A DNA stretch of 64,000 nucleotides, taken from Cliona cf. orientalis (lineage: Eukaryota; Porifera; Demospongiae; Clionaida; Clionaidae). The stretch spans positions 7,068,001 to 7,132,000 of the forward strand of contig OZ005703.1 of assembly GCA_963930775.1 (NCBI GenBank). Direction: 5' to 3'. Each line of letters starts with the position of its first letter. Positions within the stretch are counted from its first letter, which is position 1. Shown in pieces: positions 55,025 through 64,000 of the stretch. The notes under the pieces were generated by a model. The model saw only the letters and a program-made list of their open reading frames with translations. It was not told the DNA's origin and made no database searches. A program made the translations under genes and the position numbers.

Positions 55025-58000
55025 TTACTGCTGGGCACAGCCTGATTTGCTGCTCTGTTTTTTGAGTTTGCTGTGTTTTCTCCGCCGTTGGCCCGACGGC
55101 TTGAAGTTTCTCAGCCCATCCACACTTTTCGACATCGGGAACAGAACTACAGGCAGCAAGCAAGACAAGACAGATTCATTAATAATATTTAGCTATCCAA
55201 GCATGTTAATAGGTAATTATAAAAATAAGTGTATGAATACAATAACAAAAAGCAATATTACCGTAAAGCCAGAAATATTGGCGGGAATTAAATTTGGTGA
55301 TTGAGCCCACAATCACTGTTGCAAGAATATTAGCAGATTTAAATTTGGTGTTTCGGTACAGGATTGCCATACATATAATTATATGCGAGTAGGAAATTTT
55401 GGTAGATTTTAATTTGGCGGTTGTATTATAGACCGTCAAATCACCAAATTTTCCAGCTATACAGTATAAGATAAAGCAATCAACCAAATCATCTGGTACA
55501 TTACTCCCAGAAATCAATGTTTATTATTACCAGCCACCTTCGATCTAATTAGATAATTAGATTATCAATCCCTTTGATTACTCATCCTTTACTTGCATTA
55601 TATAATATACCTTACATATATTATTAGCGCTATATTATATTATAATTATTATTTCCTAATTGAATTTGTAGCTAGCTGTGTTTGAGTACACAGGAACGTT
55701 GTTGCCGCGGTTATGTATATGGTCCAGACTTCATACCCACGGCCCACTCTGTACAGACTTAACCAGAATTACACACATGATCATAGCAACATTGGCTCTC
55801 AGCTACATGTACATGTAGTCCAAGAGTGGCAGCTAGAATTATAGAAAACAATGAAGATTCTCAATCTCTGTGGACAATTTCTGTTTGGTGTATATACGTA
55901 CTTCTTGCCGTCTCTTCGACTAGATGCTCTAGTAATCCTTGGAGAAAAATGAAGCGAGGTATGTACATGAATGACAACTACATGTTTACTTGTTTATAGA
56001 CACCGATTATTGCATACTTAGAACTAAATTTTTTTTGGTTAAAAGAGAGAGCCCTGAGACATCTAATGAGCATATTATGGTACAATTTAACGTAAGAAAT
56101 CAGCAGTTGACGAATTCTCATAACATCTAGATATGGCGCGATTGACGATCTTTACCAGAAAAATATGCGTTTTCCAAAAATTGAATTTTTTTTCCATGCT
56201 CCATGCATTCTATCACATATTCAGTTACGGTACACATATTATTATTATCAGTGAGACTGAGATTTTGGGATACTTCCCTATTAAGTTTGCCATACTCTAT
56301 TATGGTATCTGGACCTACCAAGAAAGGGTGTGGGGCAGCTCATTGAATTTAAGTGCACTTTGAGCATGGCCCAAAAGAACAGTACACAAGGCAATGGCAG
56401 CCATTGAGACCTAATTAATTAGGGTAATTAAAGGACCTGGGGGGGGGGGGTAAGAGGACTCGTTCAAACGCTGACAGTGGTCTTGCCCAGTGCACTGTGT
56501 GGCTGGGGTTCATTGAGTTAGCGTGAACCAGGAAGACTTCGTGCCGATTTGTTGTGTGCTTCTGTGGAGCAGGGTTTAGCTCAAACAGGAAGCCAGACTA
56601 ATCTAGTGGCCAGCACAGATTCCCCCCCTCCCTGCCTCCCCCTCACCCACAACCAGATTAACTAAAGTGAATCTGCAGGGCAAACTCCTCTGAAGCAGAC
56701 TCAAAACAAGGGTGCAAAACAAAGAGGCAAATTCACACAATTAAGAAGAGACCACTACACCACAAGTAAGCCTTCCTGTGGGTTGTCCTCCAGTTCCCCT
56801 AATTAAAACAACAATGGCTTTGAAAACCACTGCTATACTTTGTAAAGACCCCAAAATATAAAATTTAATGTAACATCTCTCTTTCCTTCACACCCCTCTC
56901 TCCCTCCCTCCATCTATCCATACTTAGTCTAAATTAAATTGACTCACCATTTTCTTGTGATGAAACTCTTGATCTTCTCTGTACGATACTGTCTGCTGAT
57001 CTGTCGGCGGAGTGCACTGAGGCCATGCTCTGGGCCTCACAGCTGAACAGGTCGTCCTCGCTGATCGAAGACCACGGCTGCTCCTGGAAGATATCACCTA
57101 CAGCGCAGCACAAAAATTAATTATAAGACAACTATCAATACTGACGATTTATGATCCTTTGTCTAATAACATGATATCAATGATCCCATCATCTTCCCAG
57201 GCCCAATTCCCAGCTTTCCTATAATAATATTATTGCTGCTTCCTGCTCTGGTAGAACGAAATTTTAATTTTACTTAATATTGACCGTAACAGTACAGGTG
57301 TACCCCACAGGCTTGTGATGTGATGGGAATCAAGAAGTGTTAAAGCCACCTCAATGCCCGAAAGATCTTTAGATTTACACTAGCACCATTTCCCATAGGA
57401 AATACAGCAGTTCTAGCATTACAATGAGAGGAATCATGAAAATGGTTTTTAAATGGAAATTCCTGAACCGAACATAATGTTACAACTTAAAAAGGCAGGT
57501 TTGACGCAGGCAGATACGGTTCAAATGGGCTGGTAGGTGCTTGGCATCTGTGAAATAGCTGCCAATGTATAAGTACACCTACGTAGGTACGTACACATAG
57601 CTAGGTCTAAAGCTCTTTAGCTTTCTGTCTTTTGTCTGGGAATAAATCGACTAGAGAAGACCAAACAAGGAAGGGAAGACACCATGAAATGCAAAGATCA
57701 AGAAATACTTTTGCAAAGTACAACTACATGCACTTCAGTGCTTTTAGTATAATGTTATCATCTGAGGCTCCTACTATCATGACAGCCCCCTTCTTCTTAA
57801 AACTACACAAATTAATTATGGCTAAATATGACCATAGCTGTGTATTAACTTGAGGTACATACATGTACATCGGTACTATGCATAGATCTATGGGAATGCA
57901 AGGAATTCAGGGTTACTTTGAACTAGATAGCTGCTGCTTTAGTGATATCTTCCATTCGATGTACTCATACGCAATAATTATGTTTTTTTGAGGAGGAAAT

Positions 58001-61000
58001 CCCACCACGATAAGAACTATCCAACTACACTACCGTCAATGAATCAATGATTTAATCACACTCGTTCCAAGCCACATTGATTTCTACTCACAATAATCGA
58101 TAACAGGTGCATAAAAATTCTATTGTAATAACTACGTATCTTACTGGCAGTGGCTCCTCTGTCAAGAGTGTTCATCCCACCACTGCTGTCGTCGACACCA
58201 TAGTTGAAGAAGGCCTCAAGGTAGGGGAGCACGGTCGTCCCCCGGTAGCGATCCTCGCTGTCTGGGTAAGGCTGGAACCTCACGATGTCCGCTGGGAGGG
58301 GCTTTGAGTGCTTGTACACAAACCACCTGATCAGCGGGGGGAAAGGAAGGAAAGGTACATTGTACATGTATAATAATTATGATAATTGTTTCATGGTGCT
58401 CGACTTTGTATTTAATACAAACACAACTGACAGTCACACATAATTATTATCTTAGTTTTGTACACCTTTTTATTATAATGTTATTGTTGCAGCAGCATGG
58501 GACAAGTACATGGGATCTAGCTCCATAGACTAGCTAGTGGCAAGATAGATAATGTAGATAACCCAGGCACCCCCTCCCCCCCCCCCCCCCAACCCCTGTA
58601 TGAAGCATTGCAAGTGCTAGCCAGGATAGACCAGCTAAGGGTGGGACAGATGGATAGATCTGGGTAGGGACAGGGAGAGGTCAGCGATGAACATGGAACA
58701 TACAATAAAACAAAAGCTAAAAAGCTTAAGCTGGGGCCACCACCCCTTCCACCTACCTACCTACCTACCCACCTACCTAGTACAATGGGACAGAATAGCA
58801 TTGGCATTCACGTCGAGTTAAAAGGTAGCCAGCCACGGAACATGCTGCATACATGTCGTTCTCCCACGCTCTACACTGGTTGGGTAGCGCCTACGTACAT
58901 GTACATGTACATGTACATGTATAGGTACAGATATGTTGGGCCTACGAATTAGATACGCATACACCCCTATCCTTACTTGGAACTACATACACTGTCCTTC
59001 CCAGTTTATACTTTTGAGCGCTAACTATAAGGGCCGTCAGTTGGCATCTCCCTTTGATCTTGAAGTAGGTGGAGCTTGAAAGCTTTGATGTGGTTACTTA
59101 TTCCTTCAAACAAGGATATCCTCCCTCTACTCCTTAAGAAAGCTATGCTGGACTCCATGACTGTATAGATGTACATATATGCACTGCAATTATAGCAATA
59201 ACACTAGGCTCCAGAATTATTGCATGAATTATACTCTTGTCTAAAGAGAGAAATTCCACAGATTACCAACCTGTTTACCAATTTATTTGTTGTTGTTGTC
59301 GACATAGTATTACATGTACATAATATGATCGTCTGAATTTACTAAAGTAATACAACCATTGGCAGTGTTTATACACAGAGGTAGTGTCATTATCTATCGC
59401 TCTCAGCTTAGCGGTGTAATGGGATACCGCTGTGGACATAGACTCGGTGCTTTGAGCCAATGAGCTACTTTGGTGATCGCTTTGAAGGTTCATTGCCAAA
59501 GAGATAGCGCTACAACTGAATTTAATTCATTAGTTGTATATAGCGGAACCATTCTAAGAGAATAGCCCTGATATGTACATAGCTACAGTGTACATGAATA
59601 TCTACATATGTAGCTCATATACAGGTAGTTGACCTCTGTTCATCATTGGCCTACTTTATGATGACCCAACCCCTTCCCATAGCCGGCAAATTGCCTATAA
59701 AAACTTTGGTTGCTAGGCAACTTCCAACAAATAATAATATTGTCAATGGCTTAAGCCCTTGGTATTGTACAGTCTACACATGTATTCATGTCTATTCCTA
59801 TATATACACGAATCTAAACATCCTAGCATGCATAATCCTATTAAAAGCAAAAAAATTTACATAATACAGAGTTCTCCCTAAAGCACGTTAGAGTGGTGCT
59901 GCATTACCTAGATGTGCCTTAATTTTAATTTTATTTCCTTTGTGAGGTGGTTATTTTTTAAATATAAACCACGATTTCACTTTTGATGACTTTCAACCAT
60001 TAATACCACACTGGATTAAAATCTAATGAGCTGGGGAGAACCCTACCATTGTTCTCCCCAGCATACCTAAGGCATGTCGGCCCAACAAGCCTTCAGTACA
60101 GAATTCCCTTTGATGTGGGAATAGTGCTAAAATCCACAAGCTTTGATGTGGCCACAGTCTCCACCCAAGCTATGCCCTATTATCATGCTTTAAATTTTGC
60201 CTGGGGGTTATGCATAGGGTAGAGAGAGTGTAGTGCAGTGAGTGGATGAGCTTACAGGTGTGTTCTGATCTCTGGAATGCTAAATCTCTGCCCGGGGTCT
60301 TTTCTGAGCATGCCCCGTAGTAGGTCTTTTAGGTGAGGTGAAAGGTCGGGAGGTATCTCGAAGACGCCCGTCGCTATGACACCAAACAGCCTGTAGAGGT
60401 TGTCACCCTCAAAGGGAAGCTTGCCAGTAGTGAAATTAAATCTGCATGTCAAAAAGTACTGTAGTGACTGTGACGACCATTACCATATCAATCACATTAG
60501 GTATAGGTCGTCAGAAAAGCAGGCCAGGTTCAAAGTACAGCGTCAATAGTAGGTATAGGTCGTCAAAGTAATAGAGTAAGGGAATGAAGAGGAGAGGAGA
60601 GAGAGAGGGGGGGGGGGGGAGAGAGGGAAGAAGGAGAGAAAGACTGAGAGACTACACTAGATTTACAATGTGACTCCAGCCGCCCATATGTCTGCCTTGA
60701 AGCCCGAAAAAGAGTCGTGTCCCAGTGCTATCTCGGGAGATTGGAAGGCCGGGGTGCCCTGAGATGACGAACACTGGTCACTGCGCTCAAACTGACCCAG
60801 CTCCTACGAAAAAAGGATAACAACATTAACCATACCAATCACTAGCTGCCAACATTCGGTCAAAAAATACTCCAGAACACCATATACATGTATGTTGACA
60901 TTGTCACCACGATAAATTTTCGCCAATTTCGTCACTTGCTATCATTGGCGAAAATTTAACCCGGTTGAGCCCAAAATCGCTATTGCAAGAATATTAGCGG

Positions 61001-62878
61001 ATTTAAATTTGGCAGTTCGGTACAGGATCGCCATACCTATACATGTATATGAGAGTAGGAAATTTTGGCAGATTTTAATTTGGCGGTTGTAACATAGACC
61101 GCCAAACTGCCAAATTTACATGTAATTCCCCACCAAATTTTCTGGCTATACGGTATAAAAAAATTTAGCTATATTATTGTACATAGCTCACCTCAGCTAC
61201 TCCAAAGTCACTAATCTTGACAGTTTCGTCAGTCGTGAGCAGCAGGTTTCCCGGCTTGATGTCCTTGTGGATAACCCCTCGCCCGTGGAGGTACTCCATC
61301 CCATCCATCAGCTGAACAAAGTACTTGTGGGCCTGCCACGTTGGAAACTTGTTCCCGGGAGCTTTGTCGAGCATCTCCTGTAGACCTCCGACACAGTACT
61401 CCAACACCATATACGTGGGGCAACCAAGAGTCAAGAAAGTAAACTTCTTAAAAACTGATGCATTATAATAATATTGTATTACATTATGGTGAGGGTAGAG
61501 TACTACATGTATGTAAAAGCATTGTAGCAAGCTGAACAGATTCAGGAGCATTACAATTCCCTGAATTCCGTACGCTTTTAAAAATTAGCTTAGAAACAAA
61601 CACATACACATAATTATACTTAGATTCACACACATACGTATACACCCTAATACACAAGTATGCAGAGAGAGAGAGAGAGAGTCAGTAAACTGAAGGAATG
61701 AAGGAAGGCCATCAAACAGCAATCTGATAACAGACAAAGCTCCAAGCAAAAACTGTAAACAAAACATAAAATACCACTCCAGCAGCATGTCACACAAGCA
61801 CAGATATCAGCTAGCGCATAATATAATATATATACCCAAGTAATAATTCACACGTACAACACATCAGTGGCGTCTCTAGGCAATTGTTTAACTGGGTGCA
61901 AGTTATCGAAAGTAACCGCACAGGTGGATGCATAAAGCTAGCAAAAGTGTACTATAGTATACACGACATGCATCCCCCTGGCGACACCACTGCAACACAT
62001 TATGATTATACACGTATAATGCAAACAAAAGGTAATGTATAGTGTACACTAGTACAGTGGAACCCCTCTATAAGGACACCACTGAAATGAGGATATCTCC
62101 TTTAATCAGGTTACTTCAAGCTGTCCCAAGGGTGTCCGGAATAAAGAGGTTCCACTCTATTTATCAACAAAGCATAATGTATGCAATGAAATTAATTCCT
62201 ACTCCATAGGACACACTGAACCCAGGCAGTGGGGAAGAAGACAATATTAGCCACAGGTCTATAGCCACAATAGTGGAGTAGCCCTGGAAATGCACAGAGG
62301 GCAGAACCACAACTCAATTAGGAAGAGGTTCATTATAATATACTATATACAGGACTCATGGGGGACCCTTGAAAAAAATAAGGACATCTCGAGCCAATAA
62401 ACAATGGCCCAAAACAGAGAGGTACATGTATATACCACTGCAGAAGAAGGCCTTGGTTGAATGTGATCCAACACATCTCTCGTACATAATGTATCTACTC
62501 CATTCCCCAATAATTACACTGTACATCGATGCTTATGTATATACATAATATTGTACATGCTCCAGATTACATCGGTGGAGTCGGAATAGTTCCGTTTGGC
62601 TACAAGGGGAAGTTGTGGACGATCAACTGTTTACAGGTTTCAGGCAGATACGTAGCTAGATAGATAGACCATGTAGGGATATTGGGAAGCCACCTCATCA
62701 CAATGCAAGTCCAGACCATTGCTTATAGGGAGCAGTACAATGTATAGTATTGACGTTGTACATACAAAGTATGCATTTCTAGCTGGAGCAACTGTTACTG
62801 TAGTACACAATATATGCTTGCAGGGGGGGGGTATGTTTATGTTGGTCCCCCCCCCCCTCTCCCTCTCTCTCTCTCTCC

Positions 62879-62910
<32 letters not shown>

Positions 62911-63005
62911 TCCAAGGATATAGTTTCTGTTTGTCTGTGTCCTCAAACGTCTCTATCAAACTGATGACATTCTTATGGTGCACCCTTTTCAATATCTTGA
63001 TCTCC
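55025..63005 (-). CDS. STK11: LKB1 / STK11 serine-threonine kinase (first exon outside the window)
   Basis: Seven exons: 63005..62922, 61414..61192, 60803..60667, 60441..60256, 58326..58145, 57097..56948, 55146..55025; about 361 residues. The ATP-binding N-lobe exon is not in 63006-64000 and must lie beyond. Kinase landmarks: [31 protein letters not shown], catalytic loop [71 protein letters not shown]; these are LKB1-specific rather than general kinase. The C-terminus is basic ([13 protein letters not shown]) and ends CAQQ, a CaaX-like prenylation box comparable to CKQQ in vertebrates, with a possible basophilic-kinase serine just before it. LKB1 works with STRAD and MO25 to activate AMPK-family kinases. 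The first intron seen is of the AT-AC type. Confidence 0.95.
55147..60255. other. LKB1 downstream introns
   Basis: Introns 55147-56947 (1,801 bp, with a MITE at 55261-55464), 57098-58144 (1,047 bp) and 58327-60255 (1,929 bp). A sequence at about 56143-56230 resembles 1674-1760. No further exon is recognisable. Confidence 0.6.
55261..55464. mobile_element. MITE, TATAGCCGGAAA family copy 2
   Basis: A 204-bp relative of 37790-38016, flanked by TA at 55259-55260 and 55465-55466, in an LKB1 intron. Ends and internal AAATTTGG modules are diverged. Confidence 0.65.
60471..60513. repeat. TGACGACC micro-hairpin, copy 3
   Basis: A 43-bp inverted repeat, TGACGACC at 60471-60478 and GGTCGTCA at 60506-60513, in an LKB1 intron. 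The right half (GGTATAGGTCGTCA) is repeated at 60552-60565. Confidence 0.6.
60900..61153. mobile_element. MITE, TATAGCCGGAAA family copy 3
   Basis: Shares GAGCCCAAAATCGCTATTGC and GCGGATTTAAATTTGG-type blocks with the other two copies, and the end GGCTATACGG followed by TA (61154-61155). The 60900 side is diverged or rearranged, so that border is approximate. Confidence 0.6.
61415..62921 (-). other. U12-type AT-AC intron of LKB1
   Basis: A 1,507-bp intron. On the gene's strand the 5' splice site is ATATCCTT (62921-62914), the intron ends CCCCAC (61420-61415), and a U12-like branch motif TTTCTTGAC lies at 61438-61430, its adenosine about 16 nt from the end. No AG acceptor fits the conserved join; with AT-AC the protein reads KQKL/YMVLEYC, matching human KQKM/YMVMEYC. 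Confidence 0.88.
62053..62159. mobile_element. Short CAGTGGAACC element
   Basis: About 107 bp with inverted ends TACAGTGGAACCCCTCTATA and the complement of TAGAGTGGAACCTCTTTATT; lies within the LKB1 AT-AC intron. TA-type flanks. Noncoding. Confidence 0.65.
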
Positions 63006-63257
63006 CTGCAAGGTAGTGGGAAAGATGAAAAAAATGAGAGAAGGAGAGAGGGAGGGGGAGGAAGAGAGAGAGAGAGAATGAGACAAATTATTCAAGATCT
63101 CCCCTTAGACCAAGTTGGGTTCAGTGGGATTTGTGGTAAGCCCCACATGCATCCTACATGTGGCTTACCACAGGTGCACAACATCAAACCACTACCAAAC
63201 CCCCAAAACTGCTGAGCTGTACAGAACCAAGGGTCACACCACAAAGCATGAAAGAGA

Positions 63258-63295
<38 letters not shown>

Positions 63296-64000
63296 CCCCT
63301 ACTATCCACCTTGGCTCTAGTTCTTACAAGCATGTGTTCACCAACTGGCATTTTAAGCCAAAACTGGCTCAATACACTGTTTGTAATGTAATTTCATTGC
63401 TTTTGGCCGTATTATTATGTCACAATTGATGCAAGCATGCATCCAATAATATTATCTCAGGGTCCGCCAGAGGGTCTACTAGCATATCACTATGACAACA
63501 TGTCACATCGTGTACATGCAGCATAGTCATGTGATGCGATACAAGCCGTAATTTCATTGTTTCTTGGCTGTGCAATAACATAATGTTCAATGCAACGGCG
63601 TGCTATATATTGACATAGCTACATTGTATTAGCTGAGGGAGGTTGGCTGTGGTAGCATGGGTAACGGGCACGAATCAGGCATAACATATGCCCACCCCCA
63701 CACAGTAACACATCTGGCCTGGTCTGGTCTGTAGTGTACAAAAATATTACTGTTATGTTATTCATGGGAGTGCAAAAGTAGGTACACGACCATGCATCCT
63801 TAAACAGGAGACTCTAACATCCGAGCCAGATAAACCCTATAGATAGATATGAGCATCAGGCTTCATTACTTAACTACATATTAGAGAGGCACCCTCCAAA
63901 TACGGATACACATAAAATTTTATAGAGAGATTGCAAGATCTTTCCCCCTGCATATATTATATAGCAGTTCTAGGGTATTATGGATATATTAATTTTGACC
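63006..64000. other. LKB1 intron 1 (partial)
   Basis: Upstream of the second LKB1 exon; no kinase N-lobe exon is found. It holds an (AG)n-rich stretch at 63020-63077 at the acceptor, a small hairpin at 63132-63172, and (CT)n at 63260-63292. Confidence 0.6.
63132..63172. repeat. Small hairpin
   Basis: TGTGGTAAGCCCCACATG is followed by a 7-bp loop and the complementary CATGTGGCTTACCACA, missing two C. In LKB1 intron 1. Confidence 0.6.

Noticed and set aside
61415-61470. AG acceptors (TTTTTAAG, AAG) for LKB1 exon 61414..61192
   Set aside because: They would insert non-conserved residues before YMVLEYC and do not pair with any GT donor after KQKL. The AT-AC solution gives an exact match to the family.

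Overview
The window looks like metazoan nuclear DNA, most consistent with a sponge (demosponge). Genes are intron-rich but compact, and A+T-rich noncoding DNA is full of (AG/CT)n tracts, TACATGTA palindromes and small hairpin elements. The protein set (LKB1, PDE4 with UCR1/UCR2, importin-13, ASNSD1 and two C-type-lectin/Ig/FN3 receptors) is animal. The sponge assignment is an inference; no species is claimed.

Layout. (1) 428-1037, + strand: the 3' end of an asparagine-synthetase-domain protein (ASNSD1). (2) 1443-7180, - strand: receptor A, signal peptide-CTLD-Ig-Ig-FN3-FN3-TM-short tail. (3) 7916-30541, - strand: a long-form PDE4 cAMP phosphodiesterase in 15 exons, with a 14.4-kb first intron. 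(4) 31182-39542, + strand: importin-13 in 25 exons, head-to-head with PDE4 across a 640-bp shared promoter region. (5) 40687-54354 (or 54459), - strand: receptor B, a paralogue of A with four Ig domains and a tail of about 370 residues. (6) 55025-63005 and beyond, - strand: LKB1/STK11 without its first exon. All exon joins listed were traced by hand and keep frame.

Genes together. ASNSD1 and receptor A converge, as do importin-13 and receptor B. PDE4, receptor A, LKB1 and receptor B share a strand, in two tandem pairs. PDE4 (cAMP breakdown) carries a full CRE overlapping its start codon and a cluster of CRE-like octamers in intron 1, which suggests cAMP feedback on transcription. The two receptors share exon phase and splice positions and look like products of one domain-shuffled ancestor.

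Most notable observations: an AT-AC (U12-type) intron in LKB1 at the position of the human U12 intron; helically spaced CRE-like pairs inside PDE4; an inverted 9-bp minisatellite in receptor B; a duplicated splice acceptor in importin-13; and several families of short hairpin or MITE-like elements shared between introns of different genes.
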